From CADEDH01 sp050330635 (GTDB lineage Bacteria > Actinomycetota > Acidimicrobiia > Acidimicrobiales > SZUA-35): 64,000 nt of DNA. Shown here in pieces: positions 16,204 through 23,472 of this stretch (position 1 is its first letter; each line of letters begins with the position of its first letter). The notes under the pieces were generated by a model. It worked only from the letters and a program-made list of their open reading frames with translations. It was not told the origin of the DNA and made no database searches. The translations under genes were made by a program, and so were the position numbers. The DNA lies in contig JBHJNQ010000033.1 of assembly GCA_050330635.1 (NCBI GenBank), positions 1 to 64,000 on the forward strand, written 5' to 3'.

Positions 16204-17789
16204 CGCCCGACCTCGCTCATCCGGGCCCTGGCCGCCCCGACGAGGGCGACATCACCCGAGCCCGCCCCGGCCGGGCCGCCGCCGAGGACCGACACGGGGA
16301 GGGCCCGCATGGCCAGGGCGGCAGCCACCGTCTCGTCGTCGATCTCGAGCCGGCCGGGATCGAGGAGGTCGACGATCGTACGGGCCACGGTGCGGACCCG
16401 GGTGAGCCCCCGGCCGGTGAGCCGGCCGGTCTCGAGGGCCTGGCGGAGAACGGCCTTGGCCGCCGGCGTGAGCGGGGCGTGCTCGTCGAGCTGGGCGGAC
16501 GTGAGGGCGGCGTTGCCATTGACGCCCCGGCCGGCGGCCAGGCCCCGAACGCGGGCCACCCGCTCGGCCACGGCCGCCGTCGACTCCTCAACCGGACCGT
16601 CGAGGAGCATGTGGGCGGCCGGGGGCCGGACCTCGATCCGCACGTCGAAGCGGTCGAGCAGCGGCCCCGACAGGCGACGGCTGTAGCGGGCCCGGGCGGC
16701 ATCGCTGCATCGGCAACGGCCCGGGGCCCCGCCCTCGCCGCACGGGCACGGGTTCATGGCCGCCACCAACAGCACGTCGGCCGGCAGCGTGGCCGAGCGG
16801 GCGGCCCGGGTGACACGCACCACGCCCTCCTCGAGAGGTTGGCGGAGGGCGTCGAGGGCCGACGGGGCGAACTCGCCCAGCTCGTCGAGGAACAGGACCC
16901 CACCGTGGGCGCAGCTGATCTCGCCGGGGCGGAGCGCGGCCGTGCCCCCGCCGACGAGCGACACCAGGGAGGCGCCGTGGTGGGGAGCCCGCAGCGGGGG
17001 CCGCCACACGACACCGCCGGGCGGGATCGGCACCCCGGCGGCCGAGTGGATCCTGGTCACCAGCAGGGCAACGTCGGGCTCGAGGGCGGGGAGGAGCCCG
17101 ACCAGCCGCGAGGCGAGCATGGTCTTGCCGGATCCCGGTGGCCCCACCAGGAGCAGGTGGTGACCACCGGCGGCGGCCACCTCGATGGCCCACCGGGCCA
17201 GGGGCTGGCCCCGCACCTCGGCCAGGTCGCCGGCGGTGGGTTCCGGCTCGGGGTCGGGGACCGGACGAACGTCGTCGAGGGGCGGGCCCTCGCCTCGCAG
17301 GGCGGCCACGAGGTAGCCCAGATCGGGGGCGGAGCGGACGGCCTCGGGACGCACGACCGTGGCCTCGGCCCCGCCGGCTGCTGGGACGACGACCAGCGGA
17401 GCGTCGACGGCGCCGGCCAGGCAGACCAGGGCCGACACCCGCCGGATCGATCCGTCGAGCCCCAGCTCGCCGACGGCCCCGATGGGAGCGACGGCCGCCG
17501 GGTCGATCTGGCCCGAGGCCACGAGGATGCCGAGGGCGATCGGGAGATCGAGGGCGGCCCCGTGCTTACGCAGCCCGGTGGGGGCGAGGTTGATCGTGAC
17601 CCGACGGTTGGGCCACTCGAGACCACACGACAGGATGGCGGCCCGGACCCGGTCTCGTGATTCGCGACACGAGGCGTCGGGCAGGCCGACGAGGGTGTAA
17701 CCGGGAAGGCCCCGACTGACGTGGACCTCAACACTGACGGCATGACCGTCGACGCCTTCGACGACGGCGGACGGGATGGTGGCAAACAT
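16200..17789 (-). CDS. ComM/YifB-family Mg-chelatase-like AAA+ ATPase
   Basis: The ComM (YifB) family comprises hexameric AAA+ helicases that promote branch migration during natural transformation. The start ATG 17789 gives 529 residues beginning MFATIPSAVVEGVDGHAVSVEVHVSRGLPGY-type sequence, the ChlI-like N-domain (1-160). The ATPase core has Walker A GPPGSGKT at about 235, Walker B VLFLDELGEF, and the Mg-chelatase zinc motif CPCGEGGAPGRCRC. The C-terminal lid domain is complete. An in-frame extension to 17897 has no family match, so the shorter start is preferred. It is coupled to dprA. Confidence 0.92.
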   Translation of the reverse strand: MFATIPSAVVEGVDGHAVSVEVHVSRGLPGYTLVGLPDASCRESRDRVRAAILSCGLEWPNRRVTINLAPTGLRKHGAALDLPIALGILVASGQIDPAAVAPIGAVGELGLDGSIRRVSALVCLAGAVDAPLVVVPAAGGAEATVVRPEAVRSAPDLGYLVAALRGEGPPLDDVRPVPDPEPEPTAGDLAEVRGQPLARWAIEVAAAGGHHLLLVGPPGSGKTMLASRLVGLLPALEPDVALLVTRIHSAAGVPIPPGGVVWRPPLRAPHHGASLVSLVGGGTAALRPGEISCAHGGVLFLDELGEFAPSALDALRQPLEEGVVRVTRAARSATLPADVLLVAAMNPCPCGEGGAPGRCRCSDAARARYSRRLSGPLLDRFDVRIEVRPPAAHMLLDGPVEESTAAVAERVARVRGLAAGRGVNGNAALTSAQLDEHAPLTPAAKAVLRQALETGRLTGRGLTRVRTVARTIVDLLDPGRLEIDDETVAAALAMRALPVSVLGGGPAGAGSGDVALVGAARARMSEVGR

Positions 17790-17946
17790 GGACGGACCCC
17801 ACGGAGCGGTGTGATGCGAACCGGCGATGGCCGGGCGCACGGTGCCTCTGGTGGGGGCCGGAGCCCCGAACGTCTCTGAGACCGAACCTACCGGCACGGT
17901 GTGACGGTCGGGCGCAGCGTCGGTACCCCGTTGCCGCGACCGCGGC

Positions 17947-18333
17947 CTACGACCCGCCGCTCAGGACCTCGCGGGTGTAGCGGACGACGGCGTCGATCTC
18001 GGCGTCGGACAGCTTGTTGCCGAAGGCGGGCATGGCCCGGCGGCCGTCGGCGATCACCGCCCGCTGGTCGGCCGGATCGGGGTAGGCCTCGGCCATCCTC
18101 CCCTCGTCGAGCCGGGAGCCGGTGCCGCCCGAGCCGTCGGCCCCGTGACAGCTGGCGCACTGGGCGGCGTAGACGGTTCGGCCCTCCACCAGCTCGGCAT
18201 CGTCGGCGGGGGCGGCCGGCAGGTCGCCGCTCACGCAGGCGGGGAGCACGGCCGCCATGGCGGCGACGATGGCGAGCCCGGCGGTCCGCCACCGAGCGGG
18301 TCGTGTCACCGGGAACCGTGCGTTGTTGGCCAT
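17947..18333 (-). CDS. lipoprotein c-type cytochrome
   Basis: A 128-residue electron-transfer protein is predicted to be exported and lipid-anchored. The signal segment (residues 15-32) ends in the lipobox LPAC (C33). The haem-binding motif CASCH (C59, C62, H63) and the distal ligand candidate M101 (RRAMPAFG) define one class I cytochrome c domain. An AGGAGAAGT ribosome site directly precedes ATG 18333. The gene is divergent from a tiny membrane-protein gene only 9 bases away. No oxidase or reductase genes are nearby, so its partner is unknown. Confidence 0.87.
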   Translation of the reverse strand: MANNARFPVTRPARWRTAGLAIVAAMAAVLPACVSGDLPAAPADDAELVEGRTVYAAQCASCHGADGSGGTGSRLDEGRMAEAYPDPADQRAVIADGRRAMPAFGNKLSDAEIDAVVRYTREVLSGGS

Positions 18334-18342
18334 ACTTCTCCT

Positions 18343-18450
18343 GTGGGCTTCGATCCGACCCGGAAGCATAAGAGATCGTCATTCGATTTCTGGTTCGTCG
18401 GCCTCGGTGTCGTCGTGGTGGTGGCGCTGCTGGTGTGGGCCCTGGTCTGA
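18343..18450 (+). CDS. very small single-span membrane protein (35 residues)
   Basis: A 35-residue reading frame from GTG 18343 encodes a basic start (TRKHKRSS), then one strongly hydrophobic helix (FWFVGLGVVVVVALLVWALV) ending at the stop. The stop TGA overlaps the next gene's ATG as TGATG, which suggests translational coupling and is the main reason to believe it. No ribosome site is visible before the GTG. The positive charge before the helix predicts a cytoplasmic N-terminus. Its function is unknown. Confidence 0.45.
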   Translation: MGFDPTRKHKRSSFDFWFVGLGVVVVVALLVWALV

Positions 18451-18701
18451 TGGCCGGCCCCAGGCGCCGCCGACGGTCGGGCCGCTCCCCCGACCGGTGG
18501 GCTCCCGACCCGTCGGACACCCCCGACACCAAGGTCCGCTCCGTCCAGCCCTACGAGGCGGTCAAGGCCTACCTGTGCCCCGGGTGCAACGGTGAGATCG
18601 TCGCTGGTCAGGGTCACCTCGTGGCGGTACCGCCCGACGATCCCGACCTGCGCCGCCACTGGCACCGGGGGTGCTGGGCCAATCGTCGCTCCCGGCGCTG
18701 A
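18450..18701 (+). CDS. small zinc-ribbon-like protein, actinobacterial family
   Basis: An 83-residue basic protein starts at ATG 18450. After a basic Arg-rich N-terminus comes a metal-site-like pattern: CPGC near residue 41, then RRHWHRGCW near the C-terminus. This matches a conserved actinobacterial family often annotated loosely as ATP/GTP-binding protein, in which the CPGC...HWH..CW residues probably bind zinc. It overlaps the preceding small gene by one base. The ArsC-like selenoprotein gene follows 26 bases later. The biochemical role is unknown. Confidence 0.7.
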   Translation: MAGPRRRRRSGRSPDRWAPDPSDTPDTKVRSVQPYEAVKAYLCPGCNGEIVAGQGHLVAVPPDDPDLRRHWHRGCWANRRSRR

Positions 18702-18714
18702 CACCCCACCCGAG

Positions 18715-18720
18715 TAGGCT
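18715..18720 (+). promoter_or_regulatory. probable leaderless -10 box (TAGGCT) for the ArsC-like gene
   Basis: TAGGCT lies 7 bases before ATG 18728, and no ribosome site is present in the spacer. This matches the leaderless geometry seen elsewhere in the window and supports ATG 18728 as the true start of the TGA-containing reading frame. Confidence 0.5.
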
Positions 18721-18727
18721 CCCCGTC

Positions 18728-19099
18728 ATGGCTGACGTGACCATCTTCCACAACCCCAATTGAAGTACCTCCAAGGCGGCACTGGAGGTGCTGCAGAACG
18801 CCGGGGTCGACCACGACATCGTGCTCTACCTGAAGCAGAAGCCCGACCGGCCCACCCTCGAGGCGCTGATCTCCAAGCTGGAGGACGATCCGGCCGATCT
18901 GGTACGGCGTGACAAGTTCTTCACCGATGAGATCGTCGGCGAGCAGGGTTTCGATCCCGACTCCCTCAGCGACTCCGACGTCGTGATCGACCTCCTCGTC
19001 GCCCATCCCCGTTTGCTCCAGCGCCCGGTTGTGATCAAGGGTGATACCGCGATCATCGGCCGACCCAAGGACCGGGTACCGGCTCTGATCGGAAGCTAG
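18728..19099 (+). CDS. ArsC-family reductase with in-frame TGA at catalytic Cys12 (probable selenoprotein)
   Basis: Read through the TGA at 18761-18763, the frame gives a 123-residue thioredoxin-fold protein starting MADVTIFHNPN-U-STSK. E. coli ArsC has the same layout (YHNPACGTS) with catalytic Cys at residue 12; here residue 12 is TGA. The three active-site arginines align as R60, R99 (LLQRP) and R112 (IIGRP), so the rest of the site is intact. A hairpin that fits the bacterial SECIS model begins 12 bases after the TGA. I read it as a selenocysteine reductase, for arsenate or another oxidised substrate. A sequencing error or a nonsense mutation is the alternative. TGA is a normal stop in other genes here. 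Confidence 0.8.
18776..18794 (+). promoter_or_regulatory. candidate bacterial SECIS hairpin
   Basis: A 7-bp stem (GCGGCAC with GTGCTGC, one G-U pair) closes a 5-base loop TGGAG whose second base is G. The loop begins 20 bases after the TGA codon. Published bacterial SECIS models ask for a loop of 3-14 bases at roughly 16-37 bases from the TGA with a G in the first two loop positions; all are met. An overlapping 9-bp stem starting directly after the TGA (AGTACCTCC with GGAGGTGCT) competes with it. Confidence 0.65.
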
Positions 19100-19138
19100 G
19101 GGGCCGCAAGGGGCGGCTCCGGACCGGAAGGATCCGCC

Positions 19139-20035
19139 ATGGCCAGTCCCCAGTTCGCCAAGTTCCTCGCCCTGCTCGAGAAGAACCGCCCGCCGGACGG
19201 CAAGGTCGACGTGGCGACCATGCGTCGCAACATGGACCAGGTCGGTGGCCGCCTTCCCGACGGCGTCACCGGCACTCCCGACACCGTCGGCGGGGTGGCC
19301 GGCGAGTGGATCGAGGCCGACGGGGCGACCACCGACCGGGTCGTGCTGTACCTGCACGGCGGCGGCTACGTTGCCGGGTCGATCGACTCGCACCGCAACC
19401 TCACCGGCAACCTGGCTCAGGCCCTTGGTTGCCGCCTCTTCGCCGCCGACTACCGGCTGGCCCCGGAGCACCCCCACCCGGCACCGGTCGAGGACGCCAC
19501 GGCCGCCTATCGGGCCCTCGTCGATGATCTCGGCCTCGATCCCCGGCACCTCGCCGTGGCCGGCGACTCGGCCGGTGGCGGGTTGACCGTCGCCGCCCTG
19601 CTGGCCCTGCGCGACGCCGGCGACCCGCTGCCGGCGGCGGCGGTGACCATCTCCCCGTGGGTCGACCTCGAGGCCACGGGCGAATCGGCCACCACCAGGG
19701 CCGCCGCCGACCCGATGGTCTCGCCCGGGAGCCTGAAGCTGATCGCCGCCCACTTCCTGGGTGATGGGGGCGACGCCCACGACCCACTGGCGGCGCCCCT
19801 CCACGCCGATCTGTCGGGCCTGCCCCCGATGTTGATCCACGTCGGCGACGCCGAGGTGCTCCTCGACGACGCGGTGCGCCTGACGGCCCGGATCCACGAG
19901 GTCGGTGGCGAGGCCACCCTGGAGGTGTGGCCCGAGATGGTCCACGTGTGGCACGCCTCGGCCGGCTTCGTCCCCGAGTCCGACCAGGCCATCGAGCGGA
20001 TCGCCGAGTACCTCCGCCCCCGCCTCGGGCTGTAG
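19139..20035 (+). CDS. alpha/beta hydrolase, hormone-sensitive-lipase family esterase
   Basis: A cytoplasmic carboxylesterase-like hydrolase of 298 residues. The HSL-family oxyanion motif HGGG is at 73-76 and the nucleophile elbow GDSAGG puts Ser at 144. The acid is likely D237 (HVGDAEVLLDD) and the base H269 (EMVHVW), so the catalytic triad is complete. The ribosome site GGAAGGA precedes ATG 19139. It lies 39 bases after the ArsC-like gene on the same strand. No substrate can be deduced. Confidence 0.88.
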   Translation: MASPQFAKFLALLEKNRPPDGKVDVATMRRNMDQVGGRLPDGVTGTPDTVGGVAGEWIEADGATTDRVVLYLHGGGYVAGSIDSHRNLTGNLAQALGCRLFAADYRLAPEHPHPAPVEDATAAYRALVDDLGLDPRHLAVAGDSAGGGLTVAALLALRDAGDPLPAAAVTISPWVDLEATGESATTRAAADPMVSPGSLKLIAAHFLGDGGDAHDPLAAPLHADLSGLPPMLIHVGDAEVLLDDAVRLTARIHEVGGEATLEVWPEMVHVWHASAGFVPESDQAIERIAEYLRPRLGL

Positions 20036-20058
20036 GGGCGCTGGCCCGCCGGACGGCG

Positions 20059-20475
20059 TCAGAAGCAGCCCTCGATCACCTCGACCCGGCCGTCGCCGTC
20101 GACGTCGGCCACATCGAAGCGGAGCTCCCGGTAGCGATCCCCGCCGGCCTGGAGCCACGCCAGGGCGAGGCCCCGGATCCGTTGCTGCTTGCGCCACCCG
20201 ACGGCCTCGGCGCCGACGCCGAAGCGGGCGCCGCGCCGCGTCTTGACCTCGCAGAACACCACGACACCATCGCGGGTAGCGACGAGGTCGATCTCGCCCG
20301 CCCTGATCCGCCAGTTGCGGTCGACGACCGTCCAGCCCCGCTGCTCGTACCATTCGGCCGCCAGGTCCTCGCCCCGCCGGCCGAGGCTGCGGCGGTCGTC
20401 GGGGTACGGCGGGGGGCCGACGAGGCGTCGGTCGTCATCCCCGTCCATCGGCCTGTGGTGCCCGGAGCGGCCCAT
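20059..20475 (-). CDS. YraN-family (UPF0102) putative endonuclease
   Basis: A 138-residue protein of the YraN family, whose fold resembles Holliday-junction resolvases and restriction nucleases. The nuclease-like motif GEIDLVA (about 59-65) followed by EVKTRRG (about 74-80) carries the expected Glu, Asp, Glu and Lys. RRGEDLAAEW in the N-terminal helix is also typical. The extreme N-terminus is Asp/Pro-rich; the start at 20475 is not firmly fixed. In many actinobacteria yraN neighbours the comM/yifB-dprA pair, from which it is separated here by a block of plus-strand genes. Confidence 0.85.
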   Translation of the reverse strand: MGRSGHHRPMDGDDDRRLVGPPPYPDDRRSLGRRGEDLAAEWYEQRGWTVVDRNWRIRAGEIDLVATRDGVVVFCEVKTRRGARFGVGAEAVGWRKQQRIRGLALAWLQAGGDRYRELRFDVADVDGDGRVEVIEGCF

Positions 20476-20586
20476 GGCGCTCCCCCTCTCGTTCGCCCAC
20501 CCGCGAACCCGGGGTGGGGGCGATGCCGGGGGAAGGCGCGGGGTGAGGGGGCACCGGGACGGCGACGGGGCGCCGCCGTCATCGGG

Positions 20587-20880
20587 TCAGAGCTTCAGCT
20601 CTGACTCGGGGAGCTCCTCGACCGAGATGACCTGGGTAGTGGAGACGGTGACCTTGGCCAGGAACCGGGACTGGCGGTACATGTCCCACACCCAGGCGTC
20701 GGTCAGCTCGTACTCGATGAAGCGGGCGCCGGGTTCGCTGACCCGGCGCACGGAATTGGCGAGATAGAACCGGCGGTCGGTCTCCACGACGTAGCGGAAC
20801 ATCCCGATGACGTCCCGGTACTCCTTGTAGAGGGCCAGCTCGATCTCGGCCTCGTAGCGTTCCACTTCCTCGCTGCTCAT
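20587..20880 (-). CDS. DUF2469 family protein
   Basis: A 97-residue cytoplasmic protein of an actinobacteria-restricted family with no known activity. The family pattern is clear: YEAEIELALYKEYRDV at the start, then RFYLAN, DAWVWDMYR and the terminal VEELPE. It is usually found between rnhB and yraN near rplS; here it keeps yraN and rplS as neighbours, but lepB and rnhB are absent from the 45-base gap before rplS. This is good evidence for actinobacterial origin. Confidence 0.88.
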   Translation of the reverse strand: MSSEEVERYEAEIELALYKEYRDVIGMFRYVVETDRRFYLANSVRRVSEPGARFIEYELTDAWVWDMYRQSRFLAKVTVSTTQVISVEELPESELKL

Positions 20881-20925
20881 CGGCGGTACCCCGCAGGAAC
20901 GGCTCGAACGGATGGCGCGGACACG

Positions 20926-21273
20926 TCAGTGGTCGCGCTTTTCCTTGACCTTGGCCGCCTTGCCGACCCGGTCACGGAGGTAGTAGAGCTTGGCTCGGCG
21001 CACATCGCCCCTGCTGACCCGCTGGATCTTGTCGATGATCGGCGAATGAACAGGAAAGCAGCGCTCGACTCCGACCCCGAAGCTCAGCTTGCGCACGGTG
21101 AAGGTCTCCCTCACGCCCGATCCCCGCCGGGCGATCACGATGCCCTCGAACACCTGGACACGCTCGCGGTTGCCCTCGACTACCTTCACGTGGACCTTCA
21201 CCGTGTCGCCGGCGGCGAAGTCGGGGATGTCGTCGCGGATTTGGGCCTTCTCGACCAGTTCGGTGGGGTTCAT
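20926..21273 (-). CDS. rplS: 50S ribosomal protein L19
   Basis: L19 sits at the interface of the ribosomal subunits. The 115-residue sequence shows the full family pattern, with IPDFAAGDTVKVHVKVVEG, RVQVFEGIVIARRG, TFTVRKLSFGVGVERCFP and IDKIQRVSRGDVRRAKLYYLR. A GAGGATTG ribosome site precedes ATG 21273. It is downstream of trmD with a 106-base gap that contains a TAGCAT box near 21335 on the minus strand, a possible own promoter. Confidence 0.95.
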   Translation of the reverse strand: MNPTELVEKAQIRDDIPDFAAGDTVKVHVKVVEGNRERVQVFEGIVIARRGSGVRETFTVRKLSFGVGVERCFPVHSPIIDKIQRVSRGDVRRAKLYYLRDRVGKAAKVKEKRDH

Positions 21274-21379
21274 CTTGCAATCCTCGGGGTGACCTCGGTG
21301 GGGGCGGACGATGCCCCGATCGGCTCGTCTATGCTACGTCGCCGCCGTGCCACTCCCACCGGCAGGAGCCAGCCCCGAG

Positions 21380-22171
21380 CTAGCCCCCAGGAGCGACGTC
21401 GCCCGCATCTCCCGCGCCACCGTCGGCCCCATCGCCGGCGCCGACATGGAGCTCGAGGCCGAACTCGCGGACGAGAGCCCGGTCGGCGTCGGATACGCCG
21501 CCCCGCCGCACGAGCAGGTCGGGTCGACAGCGGGCCGTCCTGACCAGGGCCTGGGCCCGGCGCCAGCGGGCCACCCGAGCGTGATCGCCCGAGGTCAGCA
21601 CCTCGGGCACGTCCCAGCCCCGGTAGCTGGCAGGCCGGGTGTAGTGGGGATACTCGAGGAGGCCGTCGCTGAACGACTCGTCGCCGACCGACGCCGAGTT
21701 GCCGAGAACGCCGGGCACGAGCCTCCCCACGGCCTCCAGCACCACGGCCGCCGCCACCTCGCCTCCGGCCAGGACGTAGTCGCCGATCGAGAGCTCACCG
21801 TCGATCAGGTGCTCCCGGACCCGTTCGTCGACACCCTCGTAGCGACCACACAGCAGGGTGAATCCGTCGAGAGCGGCCAGCTCGGCGGCGCAGGCCTGGT
21901 CGAACGGACGGCCGGCGGGCGAGAGGTAGAGCAGGGGTCGGGGCGGGTCGACGGACTCGACCGTGGCGAAGATCGGCTCGGGCTTGAGCACCATCCCCGC
22001 CCCACCCCCGAAGGGGCTGTCGTCGACCGAACGGTGAGGGTCGGTGGCAACCGACCGCAGGTCGTGGACCCGGATCTCCAGCAGGTCACGGTGGCGGGCC
22101 CGACCCAGCAGGCTGGCCGAGGCGAAGGCCTCGATCATCTCGGGGAAGATGGTGATGACGTCGATGCGCAC
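21380..22171 (-). CDS. trmD: tRNA (guanine37-N1)-methyltransferase
   Basis: TrmD methylates G37 of tRNAs, which prevents frameshifting. The start is GTG 22171, giving RIDVITIFPEM at the N-terminus, the standard TrmD opening, and 263 residues. The SPOUT knot motifs LLCGRYEGVDERV and SIGDYVLAGGE are present with the downstream linker and the C-terminal helical domain. GAGG precedes the start. A longer upstream reading is out of character with TrmD. The stop of rimM lies 10 bases upstream, within the rpsP-khpA-rimM-trmD-rplS operon. Confidence 0.95.
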   Translation of the reverse strand: MRIDVITIFPEMIEAFASASLLGRARHRDLLEIRVHDLRSVATDPHRSVDDSPFGGGAGMVLKPEPIFATVESVDPPRPLLYLSPAGRPFDQACAAELAALDGFTLLCGRYEGVDERVREHLIDGELSIGDYVLAGGEVAAAVVLEAVGRLVPGVLGNSASVGDESFSDGLLEYPHYTRPASYRGWDVPEVLTSGDHARVARWRRAQALVRTARCRPDLLVRRGGVSDADRALVREFGLELHVGAGDGADGGAGDAGDVAPGG

Positions 22172-22181
22172 GACGACGACC

Positions 22182-22706
22182 TCAGGAGGGCTCGGCCAGC
22201 TCGTCCAGCTCGTCGAGCAGGCCGGGCGGGACATCGACCGAGATCCGTTCGTCGTCGTGGTCGACGTAGAAGGCCAGCGGTACGAGACGGCCGTCGGCCA
22301 GCTCGAGCAGATCGGAGGCGGGGTTCTCGACGACGGCCACGACGGCACCGTGATCGGTGCCGTGCTGGTCGACGACGGCGCGGCCGATCAGCTCGTGGAC
22401 GAAGACGCCGTCGGCGCTGTCGAGGGGTTCGGCCTCGAGAGTGCGGCCCCGGAGCCGGTCGGCCGCCTCCCTCGTGTCGACCCGAGCGAACCGGATGAGC
22501 CACTTGGTCTGATGGGGACGGGCCGCCACCACCTCCAGGGGCTCGCCGTCGGCGAACAGCTCGGAGCCGGGACGTGCCCGTTCGTCGGTGCGGTCGGTCA
22601 CGAAGTGGACGACCACCTCGCCCTTGAGGCCGTGGGCCTTGGTGATGCGACCGACCTCGAGGCGAGCGGTCTCAGGGCGACCCGTCGGGTCGCCACCGTC
22701 GGTCAC
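22182..22706 (-). CDS. rimM: 16S rRNA processing protein RimM
   Basis: RimM helps mature the head of the 30S subunit by binding S19. The 174-residue protein has the N-terminal RimM barrel with EVGRITKAHGLKGEVVV (about 17-33) and the C-terminal PRC-barrel-like domain with the PASDLLELADG and VPLAFYVDH region. It overlaps khpA by four bases and precedes trmD by 10 bases, the normal ribosomal-maturation operon. Confidence 0.93.
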   Translation of the reverse strand: MTDGGDPTGRPETARLEVGRITKAHGLKGEVVVHFVTDRTDERARPGSELFADGEPLEVVAARPHQTKWLIRFARVDTREAADRLRGRTLEAEPLDSADGVFVHELIGRAVVDQHGTDHGAVVAVVENPASDLLELADGRLVPLAFYVDHDDERISVDVPPGLLDELDELAEPS

Positions 22707-22957
22707 TCGACGAACTCGACCTCGGTGGTCACGCCGTCCTTGGCCGCAGCAGCACCGACCACGGTGCGGATGGCCGAGGCGACCCGACCCCGGCGGCCGA
22801 TGACGCGACCCATGTCGTCGTCGTTGACGGTCACGTCGAGGCGGACGCGGTCACCGTTGGCGGTGGTCTCGATCGAGACGTCGTCGGGGTAGGCGACGAC
22901 CGAACGACACAGGTGGAGCAGGACCGCTTCGGCTGTCGGGGCTGGTGAGTCGCTCAC
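22703..22957 (-). CDS. khpA: KH-domain RNA-binding protein KhpA
   Basis: A single-KH-domain protein of 84 residues. The RNA-binding GxxG loop is in GRVIGRRGRVASAIR at about residues 50-64. Homologues between rpsP and rimM bind many RNAs and influence cell growth and division in Gram-positive bacteria. The reading frame overlaps rpsP upstream and rimM downstream by four bases each, indicating tight coupling. Confidence 0.92.
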   Translation of the reverse strand: MSDSPAPTAEAVLLHLCRSVVAYPDDVSIETTANGDRVRLDVTVNDDDMGRVIGRRGRVASAIRTVVGAAAAKDGVTTEVEFVE

Positions 22958-23301
22958 GCCCCGGCACCTGCGGTGACGGCCTCGTCGCTGGACGAGACGG
23001 CGGCCTCGGCGGCCTGCTTGGCCTCGAGGTCGGCGACCGACGTGCCACTGGTGAAGGCCTCCCAGGCGCCGGAGATCTCCAGCAGCTTGCGGACACGCTC
23101 GGAGGGCTGGGCCCCGTTGCGGAGCCAGTGCACGGCCTTGGCGTTGTCGATCTTGATCAGGGAGGGCTCGTTGCGAGGGTTGTAGGTGCCCACGATCTCG
23201 ATGAAGCGCCCATCGCGGGGCGACCGCTGGTCGGCGGCGACCACACGGTAGGTCGGCTGCTTCTTCTTACCCATCCGCATCAGGCGGAGTCGAACGGCCA
23301 C
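22954..23301 (-). CDS. rpsP: 30S ribosomal protein S16
   Basis: S16 is a primary assembly protein of the small subunit. The start is GTG 23301, preceded by GGAAAGAG, giving VAVRLRLMRMGKKKQPTYRVV, the standard opening. RDGRFIEIVGTYNP and RVRKLLEISG follow. The 115 residues include an Ala/Ser/Glu-rich tail of about 30 residues beyond the common S16 core. It opens the rpsP-khpA-rimM-trmD cluster. Confidence 0.95.
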   Translation of the reverse strand: MAVRLRLMRMGKKKQPTYRVVAADQRSPRDGRFIEIVGTYNPRNEPSLIKIDNAKAVHWLRNGAQPSERVRKLLEISGAWEAFTSGTSVADLEAKQAAEAAVSSSDEAVTAGAGA

Positions 23302-23371
23302 GAGTGTCTCTTTCCAGGCTTCGGTCTCTGTGTCCCTGGTCAATCAGGTGAACCACCAAAGGCTACCGCCG

Positions 23372-23460
23372 CGTGCCGCGAGCGGCACCCCGAGTTCGCC
23401 TTCGGCGAACTCGCCGCCGTGATCGTGTGCTGCCGCCGTGTGCTGCCGCCGTGTGCTGCG
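23372..23460. repeat. double-hairpin repeat followed by 13-bp tandem repeats
   Basis: Between ffh and rpsP lie two adjacent palindromes: stem GTGCCGC/GCGGCAC (23373-23388), then stem CGAGTTCGCC/GGCGAACTCG with loop TTC (23391-23413). The second stem is identical to that of the 57-bp repeats at 41004. They are followed by 13-base tandem units (GTGTGCTGCCGCC) at 23425-23437, 23438-23450 and a partial third to 23460. The hairpins may also end ffh transcripts. Confidence 0.8.
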
Positions 23461-23472
23461 GGCGATGGGCGG

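Noticed and set aside
18728..19099. Simple pseudogene or assembly error for the ArsC-like gene
   Set aside because: The lesion falls exactly on the catalytic codon, the frame is otherwise clean on both sides, all other key residues are kept, and a SECIS-like hairpin follows at the right distance. It cannot be fully excluded without reads.
23372..23415. Insertion sequence ends
   Set aside because: The palindromes are not paired terminal inverted repeats around a transposase; no transposase-like reading frame is near.
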